From NCBI GenBank assembly GCA_965237995.1, contig CBDEGO010000006.1:434001-498000 (forward strand): 64,000 bases of DNA, in the 5' to 3' direction. Under the pieces are notes generated by a model that saw only the letters and a list, made by a program, of their open reading frames with translations, searched no databases and was not told where the DNA came from. A program made the translations under genes and the position numbers. Within the stretch, counting starts at the first letter, position 1. Every line of letters starts with the position of its first letter. This DNA is from JAAELZ01 sp965237995 (GTDB lineage: Bacteria > Pseudomonadota > Gammaproteobacteria > Arenicellales > Poriferihabitantaceae). Below are positions 17,557 through 26,499 of this stretch, in pieces.

Positions 17557-18561
17557 TTAGTTTGCCGCTGCTCTAATTGCAGTAAGCAGGGCTTTGAAGT
17601 CGTCGTCTTTTTCAGCCGCGTATTTATCTTGCAGCGCTAATGCAGCAGCGATAAAGCCAGCTTTATCTGGGCTAGATAACGTCATCCCGCCCTCGTTGGT
17701 GAGGAAGGCACGAATATCCGCTACTTTAGCTGACATAGTCTCCTTATGAAAAACACCAGCCTCAGCGGCGGCTTTCACGACAGCTGCTTTTTGAGCATCA
17801 TCTAACTTGCCCATGATCCGTTCACTTGCAAATAATGGTGAGAAGTAAGAGAAGTGCTCAAGAACCACAAGGTAGGGCATTATTTCATAAAATTTTTGTG
17901 ACTTTATAAATGACGTTCCATTATCAGCGCCATCCACTGTACCCGTCTGTAGTGCAGTGGGTGTATCTGCCCATGCCAGAGGAATAGGTGATGTACCAAA
18001 GGCCTCATAGGTGTCGATCATGACACTATTTTTTGGGACACGTATTTTAAGCCCTTTCATATCCTCGATCGTGTTAATGGGGTTTCGAGAGTTGTAAAAG
18101 TCTCTATCACCAACAAACCCGTAAGTAAGCAAACTAACCTTAGTGGCTTCACGTAATTTGTCAGCAAAATCCTGTCCTACCGGGCCTTCCAATACTTTAT
18201 AAGTGTGCTCTTTGCTCTGGAAGATGTAAGGTAAAACAAAGGCGTCCATTAGAGGAAAGTGGGGCGATACGTTATTACCCGTGATGATGTACATATCAAC
18301 CGTACCTAGTTGCATTGCTTTAAATGCCTCGTCCTCAGTAACGAGCTGCGCGCAACAGCGCACCTTCACATCGATACTTCCATCAGAATATTCTTCAGCC
18401 AGCTCAGCAAATTTATCAGCTAAAACTGCGTAGGTGCTGGTTTCAGCCGCCGCATAGCCCAAGTTAATTGTGACCTTGCCAGCGTGTGCTGTGCCAGCAA
18501 ACACTAACGATATTGTTATCGCTACGACTTTGTACAACTTCTTTGTTAATGTTGAAATCAT
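17557..18561 (-). CDS. TRAP transporter substrate-binding protein (DctP)
   Basis: 334-residue periplasmic protein. The first 27 residues are a signal peptide (basic start, hydrophobic core, AHA-G cleavage site). The mature part is a DctP-type domain, with MKGLKIRVPKN carrying the conserved Arg that pairs with the carboxylate of the ligand, and TALQTGTVDGADNG. Most relatives bind organic acids. First gene of the minus-strand cluster that runs to cysC; a LysR gene is divergent. Confidence 0.93.
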   Translation of the reverse strand: MISTLTKKLYKVVAITISLVFAGTAHAGKVTINLGYAAAETSTYAVLADKFAELAEEYSDGSIDVKVRCCAQLVTEDEAFKAMQLGTVDMYIITGNNVSPHFPLMDAFVLPYIFQSKEHTYKVLEGPVGQDFADKLREATKVSLLTYGFVGDRDFYNSRNPINTIEDMKGLKIRVPKNSVMIDTYEAFGTSPIPLAWADTPTALQTGTVDGADNGTSFIKSQKFYEIMPYLVVLEHFSYFSPLFASERIMGKLDDAQKAAVVKAAAEAGVFHKETMSAKVADIRAFLTNEGGMTLSSPDKAGFIAAALALQDKYAAEKDDDFKALLTAIRAAAN

Positions 18562-18620
18562 TTCTCTCCTCTGTTGGTTATGGGTTTATAGCTTCTATAC
18601 TTTACTAACATTATTAAACA

Positions 18621-18634
18621 AATTAATATTAATT
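18621..18634. promoter_or_regulatory. Candidate LysR operator between divergent dctP and lysR
   Basis: AATTAATATTAATT is a perfect 14-bp palindrome in the 101-base gap between the TRAP binding-protein gene and the LysR gene at 18663. Position and symmetry suit a LysR recall site; AT-richness means chance is possible. Confidence 0.4.
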
Positions 18635-18662
18635 ATCTATCTATTGATACTTTATAGGCATC

Positions 18663-19559
18663 ATGAATATTGAGTTACGCCATGTCCGCTGTTTTATTGC
18701 GGTTGCTGAGTTATTACACTTTCGCAAAGCCGCAGAGAAATTGAACATAGCGCAGCCCGCGTTAACCCGGACAATTCACCAGCTTGAGGATATCGTAGGG
18801 GTGAAGTTGTTGGAAAGAACAACCCGAAAAGTGACATTAACCCATGCTGGTCAAGAGTTGCTAGCTGGGTTTGTGGATGTACAAAGCAGCCTGGAGCAGG
18901 CTATAAAACGGGTGGAAAAATCTGAAGCTGGGGAGAAAGGCCAGCTCACAATAGGGTATACAGATTTTGCCATTAATGATGTACTGCCAAGTATTGTTAA
19001 AGCATTTCGGCAAACGTATCCAGAAGTATCTGTAAACTTAAACCACGGATTCACTACCCATCAATTGAAAGATGTGCATAATGGCTCACTGGATTTTGGC
19101 TTCGTTACTGGGCCGATAAAGCGACCCTATTTTGACTCAGTAGAAGTCAGCTTAAACGACTTTGTCGCTATTTTTCCAGAGAGCCATCGATTCGCTAAAC
19201 AAGATAAAATCAAGCTCAGTGATTTTGTGGACGAACCCTTTGTAATGGGTACAAAAGAGGGCTGGGAGCATTATCACGATCATTTATACCGACTTTGTAG
19301 AAGTGAAGGGTTTGAACCAAGAGTCGTGCAAACTGCATTTAACACAGAAGGCATATTCGGGCTAATCGCATGTGGAATGGGGATTACTATTCAGTTACGT
19401 TGTCTAGAAAACTATATAAGAAAAGGTTTGCTTGTGAGAGATTTACAAGAAAACTGGGATCCAGTGCCTATCATCGCAATATGGGACAATCGACGTGTAT
19501 CCCCTGTCAAAAAACGCTTTATTGAATTTCTACGTCATTACATTTCCCTAAGCCAATAA
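18663..19559 (+). CDS. LysR family transcriptional regulator of the TRAP cluster
   Basis: 298-residue LysR protein. Residues 1-60 form the winged helix-turn-helix (ELRHVRCFIAVAELLHFRKAAEKLNIAQPALTR split over two helices), followed by a type-2 periplasmic-binding effector domain. It is of the CatR/BenM-like group by its N-terminal pattern. Divergent orientation to dctP suggests it controls the TRAP/dimethylformamidase-like cluster in response to the transported compound. Confidence 0.9.
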   Translation: MNIELRHVRCFIAVAELLHFRKAAEKLNIAQPALTRTIHQLEDIVGVKLLERTTRKVTLTHAGQELLAGFVDVQSSLEQAIKRVEKSEAGEKGQLTIGYTDFAINDVLPSIVKAFRQTYPEVSVNLNHGFTTHQLKDVHNGSLDFGFVTGPIKRPYFDSVEVSLNDFVAIFPESHRFAKQDKIKLSDFVDEPFVMGTKEGWEHYHDHLYRLCRSEGFEPRVVQTAFNTEGIFGLIACGMGITIQLRCLENYIRKGLLVRDLQENWDPVPIIAIWDNRRVSPVKKRFIEFLRHYISLSQ

Positions 19560-19571
19560 AATTAACTTCGA

Positions 19572-20477
19572 ATGCCTCCTTCTTCATCCTCATCTAATGG
19601 TTTGGCCAAACTGGCTGCCTTATTCTCAGGGTTAGTATTTGGTATTTACTGGATATTTTTACGCAAGCTAGAAGAGATTGGGTTTAGCGGTCTGTGGGCT
19701 TTTTTCGCGTTTAACATCGCTCCGATAGTGCTGTTACTACCTGTGTTCTGGGTTCGAAGACGTCAATTTTTAGTTGCTAAACCCCGGTTTCACATTACCA
19801 GCTTGATGATGGGCTTAGGCTATGTACTCTACGCCGGTGCATTTTTATATACCGAAGTAGTCAAGGTCATCGCCCTGTTTTACCTTATGCCAGTTTGGGG
19901 GTTTATTGCGGCTCGATTCTTTCTTGGTGAGCGTATCACGTTGATCCGTTGGCTATGCATGATGCTGGCCATGACCGGATTAGGCGTATTGTTTTACTCA
20001 GAGGCCGGACTGCCTATCCCCGACTCAATCGGCGATTATATGGCGCTCATCGCTGGGTTTATCTGGGCTTGTTCTGCGCTGTTGTTACTCACTGGAGAAG
20101 GGCATCCAATTGATTACACCATCAGCTTTTTCTTCTGGTCAACGTTGATTGCTTTGTTGCTGTGCCTGTACGCCAGCAAACAAGGCATAATGCCTACAAT
20201 TGAGCTCACTTTTTTACGACAACTGCCTTGGTGGGTTTGGCCCGTCGGGCTGTTAATACTCATTCCTGGCACGATTGCAACCGTGTATGCGCCGTCTAAG
20301 TTAAACCCAGGCGTGGCTGGTCTGCTATTCATGGCTGAAATTAGCGTAGGAATGATTACCGCGGCTTTATTCGCAGGAGAGCCTTTCGGGCATCGTCAAG
20401 TAATCGGCGTAATTCTAATTACTATGGCTGGTTTGGCTGAGCCGCTAAAGGATTTACTGTGGACGAATCGTACTTAA
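19572..20477 (+). CDS. EamA/DMT family transporter
   Basis: 301-residue membrane protein with ten hydrophobic segments in two EamA repeats, (FGIYWIFLRKLEEIGFSG near the start, GTIATVYAPSKLNPGVAGLL in the second half). It begins 12 bases after the LysR gene and is probably co-transcribed with it. Its stop overlaps the stop of polB on the other strand by 4 bases. Substrate unknown; it is the second DMT exporter linked to this cluster. Confidence 0.87.
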   Translation: MPPSSSSSNGLAKLAALFSGLVFGIYWIFLRKLEEIGFSGLWAFFAFNIAPIVLLLPVFWVRRRQFLVAKPRFHITSLMMGLGYVLYAGAFLYTEVVKVIALFYLMPVWGFIAARFFLGERITLIRWLCMMLAMTGLGVLFYSEAGLPIPDSIGDYMALIAGFIWACSALLLLTGEGHPIDYTISFFFWSTLIALLLCLYASKQGIMPTIELTFLRQLPWWVWPVGLLILIPGTIATVYAPSKLNPGVAGLLFMAEISVGMITAALFAGEPFGHRQVIGVILITMAGLAEPLKDLLWTNRT

Positions 20478-22858
20478 AAAAGTGATGTCTGCGCGCTAAC
20501 AATTGAATCAAAATCCAAGCCAATAAAGGGTAATACGGCGTCTGCAACGGGTTTGAGTTGGCGTTCAATATAATAATCATAATCGATCTGACTACTTAAA
20601 TACTCAATAGGCTCAGGGCCATTGACTGTCATGACATAAGAGATCCAGCCTTTGTTTTGATATTTAATACTCTTACCTAAGGCCTTACTTTTTTCATCAG
20701 ATAAGCGTGCAGCACGGACGTGCGGAGGCACATTTTTAACGTAAGCATCGAGGCGCCTTCTAAGCTGTTTTCGATACACCAGTTGTTGGTCACGCTCACC
20801 CGATAAGGTCTCATGGTAGGTTTGCTTGACCAATGCTTCTGGGCTTTGATCATGAAACACCAATTCAAATATGTTGGACTGGAAGCTTTTCGCCAACTCG
20901 GTCCAGTCCGTGCGCACAGTTTCTAAGCCTTTGTATAAAATTTTATCCTCCAGCTCTCCTGTTTCCTTATTTACCTCACGTATCAGCCCCGCATAACGCT
21001 TCTTGCTACCCGCATCAGAGCCACGTACCGTGGGCATCAGGAAGCGATGAAAATGCGTTTCAAATTCAATCTCTAAATGACAGTCTAATTTAAATTCACT
21101 GCGTAGCTTGTCATTCCATTTTTCGTTAATTGAGCGCGCGATTTCACTACCGATCTCTGCACATCTTTGCGGTGATACGTCGTTGTCTAGCGAAACAAAG
21201 GTTGAATCGGTATCACCGTAAATCACTTTATATCCGCTCGCTTCTATCCACTTGCTAGTCGTTTGCATGATCTCATGACCGCGCATCGTGATAGAGCTGG
21301 CTAAGCGTGGGTCATAAAATCGACACCCACCAGAACCCAACACCCCATAAAAGGAGTTCATGATGATCTTAATGGCTTGCGAGCGCACCGCATCGTTATC
21401 TAATTTTGCTTGGTCACGCTGTCGCCACAAATCTTCGATAATACCTGGCAGGAAATGTTTTTCTCTGTGAAACTGCGCGCCGATAAAGCCTGGGATGTTG
21501 TCTTGTGTTTTCAAGCCTTCGACCAAACCCATGGGGTCGATCTTAAAGGTACGAATAATTGACGGATATAGACTTTTGTAGTCGAGAACCAGCACGTTTT
21601 TATACAGCCCAGGAATGGAATTCATTACATAGCCGCCTGGACTGGTTAAGCCGCCACTATCAGGCAAGTTCGGTGCTACATAGCCACCCCGATGTAGCTT
21701 GGGTAGATACAAATTTGAAAATGCAGCCACTGAGCCAGCGCCACGGTCTAACTCTAAGCCTGTCATTTGCGCGCGAAGAATGAGGTAGTCGATAATCTTG
21801 GTATGCGCAAAAATATCCAATACCAGCTGACAGTCTTCTAGGTTGTAGGCGGCTAGCTGAGGCTTGTTATGCAAAAAATTATGCGTAATTTCAGCCATGC
21901 GATCATCAACGTCGTCTTCTACTTTTTTGCCGCGGCCTAACAAGCTTCGCGACACATGCTCTAGAGAAAAACTAGGAAAGCTCCATGTCGCTGACCGCAA
22001 CGCGTCAATTCCGTCGATCGCCAACCGCCCCGGTATGGTTGCATAACCTTTGCTTTTGTCATTTCTTGACGGTCGCCAAGTAACGAGTTGGTTATCACGC
22101 CCAAAGCTTAAACGTACCTTGCATCTAGCCGCCCGCTCAACTAACAATTTGAGGTCAAAATTAATGAGGTTCCAGCCGATAATTAAATCTGGGTCAAGCT
22201 GCGTGATACGCGCGACCAAACCTAACAAAAGCGCTTTTTCATCTTCAAACCACCGAATTAAGGTATGCGCACAAGCCTGCTGCTTGCCAATCATGAGCAC
22301 TTCGCCGTAGCCATCACCAGCTAAACCAACGGAATACAGCTCGCCGTTCATCGCGCATTCGATGTCTAGTGATAGCGTATGAAGCGTTGGCGTGTAATCT
22401 GCCGCTTTCATGCGACAATGCTGAAATAGGGTGAATCCGCCGCTAATACCCTCTTCACCGGTAAAGGCCAAACCACCGCGAATTGAACGTTCGATAATAT
22501 ATCGATCGTGCAAGCGAATATCGCCTTCATAACACTCAAGGCCTAAGCCCTTACAACTATCTTGATTAGTAAAATGCTGCCTTATGGTAGAACTATATAT
22601 CGCTGAAACGGGTTCATTGGCGAAAGTTTGAATCTGTAAAGGTTTTATTTCAGTTGGCAAACTGGTGGATTGAACATCACTTAGGCCTGTAGATTCAATT
22701 GTGGTTGAGGAAACAAAAAAGACTGGCCTTTGGCCTGAAACTAACAATTTAACTGGCCCAGACGACGTTTGTACCCAATATTCAATAACCGTCGTGCCTC
22801 CTTGGTCGTAGCTGTTTCTGGTTAACAAAAAACCTAATCTAGGTTTTAAATTCTGCAT
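20474..22858 (-). CDS. polB: DNA polymerase II
   Basis: 794-residue B-family polymerase used for replication restart and translesion repair under SOS. The proofreading exonuclease motifs are LSLDIECAM (Exo I) and IIGWNLINFDL (Exo II); polymerase motifs are DYKSLYPSI (A), IKIIMNSFYGVLGS (B) and YGDTDSTF (C) with both catalytic aspartates. Length is close to E. coli Pol II (783 residues). ATG at 22858 gives a normal N-terminus (LGFLLTRNSYD). No LexA box is evident in the 222 bases upstream. Confidence 0.96.
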   Translation of the reverse strand: MQNLKPRLGFLLTRNSYDQGGTTVIEYWVQTSSGPVKLLVSGQRPVFFVSSTTIESTGLSDVQSTSLPTEIKPLQIQTFANEPVSAIYSSTIRQHFTNQDSCKGLGLECYEGDIRLHDRYIIERSIRGGLAFTGEEGISGGFTLFQHCRMKAADYTPTLHTLSLDIECAMNGELYSVGLAGDGYGEVLMIGKQQACAHTLIRWFEDEKALLLGLVARITQLDPDLIIGWNLINFDLKLLVERAARCKVRLSFGRDNQLVTWRPSRNDKSKGYATIPGRLAIDGIDALRSATWSFPSFSLEHVSRSLLGRGKKVEDDVDDRMAEITHNFLHNKPQLAAYNLEDCQLVLDIFAHTKIIDYLILRAQMTGLELDRGAGSVAAFSNLYLPKLHRGGYVAPNLPDSGGLTSPGGYVMNSIPGLYKNVLVLDYKSLYPSIIRTFKIDPMGLVEGLKTQDNIPGFIGAQFHREKHFLPGIIEDLWRQRDQAKLDNDAVRSQAIKIIMNSFYGVLGSGGCRFYDPRLASSITMRGHEIMQTTSKWIEASGYKVIYGDTDSTFVSLDNDVSPQRCAEIGSEIARSINEKWNDKLRSEFKLDCHLEIEFETHFHRFLMPTVRGSDAGSKKRYAGLIREVNKETGELEDKILYKGLETVRTDWTELAKSFQSNIFELVFHDQSPEALVKQTYHETLSGERDQQLVYRKQLRRRLDAYVKNVPPHVRAARLSDEKSKALGKSIKYQNKGWISYVMTVNGPEPIEYLSSQIDYDYYIERQLKPVADAVLPFIGLDFDSIVSAQTSLF

Positions 22859-23080
22859 CGATTTGTAATTCTGGAAGGCTTACCCATTGGTTTAGGAAAC
22901 CCTTATAAAGTAACGGCTGAGGCACCAAATTAGTTTATGAGAAAGGGGATAACTGTGATTTATCACCAATATAAACTATAAGGATGCAAAGCGAAAGCGG
23001 GCAACAGAACCCATGACAACGCATTAGTTTATGAGGTGTTTATACACCCCATCGATAACCTTGTGTGTGGCGGTGAGCGG

Positions 23081-24337
23081 TTATCCAAATACGCCCTTAA
23101 AGAAGAAGAAAAACACAATGGCAAGGATGGCGCCTGCGGGCAATGTGATGACCCATGACATAAAGATATTGCTTACTACACGTAAATCAATAGAACCGAT
23201 ACCGCGCGCAAAGCCAACGCCTAATATTGCGCCAACGAGGGTATGTGTGGTTGATACGGGAATACCCGTGTAAGAAGCCAATACCACAGTGCTAGCTGCG
23301 GCAATTTCCGCAGCAAAGCCGCGACTTGGCGTTAATTCGGTGATTTTCTTGCCGACCGTTAAGATCACTTTGTAACCGAAGGTGGCTAGACCAATAACGA
23401 TACCGATACCGCCTAATAACAGCACCCATGAAGGTAATACGGCGTTACCTTCCACAACGCCACTTGAGGCAACACTAATCACCGCAGCCATTGGGCCTAC
23501 CGCATTAGCAACGTCGTTAGAGCCGTGTGCAAATGCCATCGCTGAGGCGGTAAAAATCATTAACACGGCGAAAATTTTCTCTACGCTAGCGTAATGAAAA
23601 TCTTCATTTTCTTTGGGGTCAAATTGTACTCGGCGAACAAACACAGACCCTACAATGGCAATGACGACCCCCAGTGCAATCGCAATGAAAATACTTTGCG
23701 GCTCGGAAAAGTCTAAGCCGATATGCTTTAAGCCTTTTTTAAGCGTGACTAAGCCTAAAATAAAACCGACCATAAAGAGGTACAGTGGCCCATACTTAAT
23801 TGCGTTCTTTAGCGGGTCCTTAGTTGAGATGATTAAGTTTTGAATCGAGCGGAAAATGAGAAAAGAGATCGTTCCGGCAAGCAGCGGCGAGGCCACCCAG
23901 CTCATTACGATTTTGCCTACTTTATCCCAAGCTACGGTTTCCATACCTACACCGACTGCGGCAAACCCCACCACCGCGCCCACAATACTATGGGTGGTGG
24001 ATACGGGCCAACCTTTAGATGAGGCGATCAGCAACCAAGTGCCCGCAGCAAGCAACGCCGCCAACATACCCCAAACTAATAGATTAGGATCATGGGTAAA
24101 GGCCGCTGGGTCAACGATCCCTTTGCGGATGGTTTTGGTCACTTCACCGCCGGCTAGATAAGCGCCCGCAAATTCAAATATCGCAGCCAAAATGACGGCT
24201 TGTTTAACCGTTAAAGCTTTAGAACCAACTGACGTTGCCATGGCGTTTGCGACGTCATTGGCGCCGATGCCCCAAGCCATAAATAGGCCGAACACTCCAG
24301 CCAAAATCAGGTAGATAGTACTTTGATCTAGAACCAT
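23081..24337 (-). CDS. Inorganic phosphate transporter, PiT family
   Basis: 418-residue membrane protein with the duplicated PiT signature GANDVANAMATSVGS near the N-terminus and HGSNDVANAVGPMAA in the second half, plus twin VSTTH motifs. Low-affinity cation-coupled phosphate (or metal-phosphate) uptake in the inner membrane. It follows a DUF47 gene by 26 bases, the usual PiT-partner pair. Confidence 0.95.
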   Translation of the reverse strand: MVLDQSTIYLILAGVFGLFMAWGIGANDVANAMATSVGSKALTVKQAVILAAIFEFAGAYLAGGEVTKTIRKGIVDPAAFTHDPNLLVWGMLAALLAAGTWLLIASSKGWPVSTTHSIVGAVVGFAAVGVGMETVAWDKVGKIVMSWVASPLLAGTISFLIFRSIQNLIISTKDPLKNAIKYGPLYLFMVGFILGLVTLKKGLKHIGLDFSEPQSIFIAIALGVVIAIVGSVFVRRVQFDPKENEDFHYASVEKIFAVLMIFTASAMAFAHGSNDVANAVGPMAAVISVASSGVVEGNAVLPSWVLLLGGIGIVIGLATFGYKVILTVGKKITELTPSRGFAAEIAAASTVVLASYTGIPVSTTHTLVGAILGVGFARGIGSIDLRVVSNIFMSWVITLPAGAILAIVFFFFFKGVFG

Positions 24338-24363
24338 TTTAAAATTCGCTTAAGGTAGAAGTG

Positions 24364-25044
24364 TTAACGCGCCAGCATCAATTGCAAACGACTGCCCACG
24401 CGCTGTGCGTAGTCTGCGATGCCACCAATTGAGCTTAATATCTGATAAGTGAACATCACGTCGATCGGGCTCATTTCTTCTTCGTACTCGAATAACTCAC
24501 GTTGTAGTATGCGTAAACCCATGTCGGTCTCGCTTTCAATTGTATTTAGTATGTCTATTTGGTCTTCTACGCGATCAACATCTAACCCGCGGAAACCGGC
24601 TTCTAGTAACTCATCTAAAGTGCTAATCACTTTTAGTGACTGCCCAACGGCGTCGATACATCGCTGACCAAATGCTATAAATGGCTGGTGCATTGAATCG
24701 GGTAAACTCATCTTTCGGCTAAGAATTACGCCTGAAACATCTTTTGCTTGATTGGCAATCTCGTCTTGCATAAGCAACACGTCTAGTACGTCTCGGCGGT
24801 CAACGGGCATGAATAAACCTTTGGGTAGGTGGTGACGCATCTCGCGCTTCATGTCGTCGGCGGCGTGTTCACCCGTGGCTACGTTTTCTTGTTCTTTTTT
24901 AACAGTGGCCCAGTCTTCCTTAACCATGGCAGCAAATAGAGGAGTGAGATGTTGCACCGTTTCGTGCACCACGCCCATGTGCTTTTGTAATGGAGCGATT
25001 GGCGAATAGCCAAACATGTTTGAAATATAGCTTGATCTAGCCAA
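24364..25044 (-). CDS. DUF47 / PhoU-like partner of PiT (TIGR00153 family)
   Basis: 226-residue, almost all-helical protein of the TIGR00153/DUF47 group related to PhoU. Family features are FGYSPIAPLQKHM, EHAADDMKREMRHHLPKGLFMPVDRRDVL split over two helices, and a regular spacing of acidic residues for metal binding. Encoded directly before the PiT transporter, which it is thought to regulate. Confidence 0.93.
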   Translation of the reverse strand: MARSSYISNMFGYSPIAPLQKHMGVVHETVQHLTPLFAAMVKEDWATVKKEQENVATGEHAADDMKREMRHHLPKGLFMPVDRRDVLDVLLMQDEIANQAKDVSGVILSRKMSLPDSMHQPFIAFGQRCIDAVGQSLKVISTLDELLEAGFRGLDVDRVEDQIDILNTIESETDMGLRILQRELFEYEEEMSPIDVMFTYQILSSIGGIADYAQRVGSRLQLMLAR

Positions 25045-25178
25045 AATAGTACCCTAATAACATTAGTGAAGTATAAATAAAATCGACATTTCTATAGGCG
25101 TGGATTATATTAAAAAAATTCAATTAGGGAAGACCTTACTTATAAAAAATACTAATGTCTCAATTAGATCAGTTAGGC

Positions 25179-26489
25179 TTATCTGTCTCGCCCTACACCT
25201 TTAAAACGACTTCTAACCGTAAACCATGCGCCAAGGTCAAGTAGTGGTCTTGGCGGTAGCCATTGCGCTTCTACAGACTGTAAGCAGTCGCTGGCTAAGT
25301 CAGCTTGTTGCCCTGATGCGTAGTCGGCTATGGCATGTCCAAATGCGGTGCCTCGGCTTACGCCAGAGCCATTATAGCCGCCCGCTAAATACAAATTCTT
25401 GCTAGGGTTTTGAAAAAAGTTGGTGCCGTTGGCGCTAATGCCTTCAACTCCCGACCAAGAACACTCAAACGGTACGTGTTTTAATTGTGGAAAGCGTTTA
25501 TCAAACGCCTCGCGGTGAATAGCTTGGCGCTTGGCTAAGCCTGATTCAGATAGTAACTGTCCGCCGTGATACTCTGCGGTATTTCGTAAGTTAATACGAC
25601 CTTCTGGGGTGAGCCTTACGGTCGCGCCGCCACTATGTAAAGACAAACTACCCCAAGCAGTTAATGAACCCATGGTAGCCATTTCTTCTGCGGTCAAAAT
25701 ACGGGTAAAACTACCCGCCAAGGTGCTGCCAATTAAGCGTCGTTTTAAATAACCTAGTTTTGAGGCTTCATAATTAACCGCCAACACAACATGGTCACTA
25801 GTGACCGTGGCACTTGGTGTTGTGAGGGTAAACGGGGTCGAATGCTCAATCGAGATAACGGGTGAGTTTTCAAACACATTGACGTTATCTGGCAAGCTAT
25901 TAGCCAAGCCATAAACTAATTTAGCAGGGTGCATCAGCGCCCCATTATGAACATGCACGCCGTGGCGATACCAATCTGTTCCCATGACTTCGGCTAGCTG
26001 ACTACGATCTAAGGGCGTATGCGCGATGTCGAGCCGCTGTAAATAATCAATGAAGTGCTGATATTCTCTAGCAGAACCGTCATCTGCGGCAGTGTGGTAG
26101 AAGCCATCGTCGTGCCAATCACAATCGATTTGGTGAGTCTGAACCAATTGCCTAAGCAACTGTTGGCCACAGTGGTTAATTCTGTTTACCCGCTCATATT
26201 CGGCCCGTTCACTGTGTTTGAATGGCCCGGGGAAATGGCTAGTGCTGACAGAAAACCCAGAATTCCTGCCAGAAGTGCCTTGCCCAACGGTGCGGGCGTC
26301 CAGCAATACAATGGGGTCATTTGGGTGCAGTTCTGCTAAGCGCCTAGCGCAAGATAAGCCGGTGAACCCGGCGCCAACAACTGTCCACGCAGCACGATGT
26401 GCGCCTACGCACGATGGGGTGGCTAACCGTGGTTCAGTAAGTTCTGCCCAGCCATGATGGTCGGTGGCGTACTTTAACGACGCGCTCAT
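25179..26489 (-). CDS. FAD-dependent amino-acid/amine oxidoreductase (DAO family)
   Basis: 436-residue flavoprotein of the D-amino-acid oxidase/PuuB-like family. The N-terminal FAD-binding motif is VVGAGFTGLSCARRL followed by VLLDARTVGQGTSGRNSG, and the C-terminal FAD loop is LYLAGGYNGSGVSRGTA. Members oxidise amines or amino acids such as gamma-glutamylputrescine. It lies 10 bases after a saccharopine-dehydrogenase-like gene, so both probably act on one nitrogen compound. Confidence 0.85.
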   Translation of the reverse strand: MSASLKYATDHHGWAELTEPRLATPSCVGAHRAAWTVVGAGFTGLSCARRLAELHPNDPIVLLDARTVGQGTSGRNSGFSVSTSHFPGPFKHSERAEYERVNRINHCGQQLLRQLVQTHQIDCDWHDDGFYHTAADDGSAREYQHFIDYLQRLDIAHTPLDRSQLAEVMGTDWYRHGVHVHNGALMHPAKLVYGLANSLPDNVNVFENSPVISIEHSTPFTLTTPSATVTSDHVVLAVNYEASKLGYLKRRLIGSTLAGSFTRILTAEEMATMGSLTAWGSLSLHSGGATVRLTPEGRINLRNTAEYHGGQLLSESGLAKRQAIHREAFDKRFPQLKHVPFECSWSGVEGISANGTNFFQNPSKNLYLAGGYNGSGVSRGTAFGHAIADYASGQQADLASDCLQSVEAQWLPPRPLLDLGAWFTVRSRFKGVGRDR

Positions 26490-26499
26490 TGTTGTGGGT

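Noticed and set aside
22929..23035. 13-base direct repeat ATTAGTTTATGAG (22929-22941 and 23023-23035) between polB and the phosphate transporter
   Set aside because: AT-rich, not flanking anything, and no related element or operator is evident.
23034..23048. Possible terminator GGTGT/ACACC after the phosphate transporter gene
   Set aside because: Only a 5-bp stem and no T-tract on the relevant strand.
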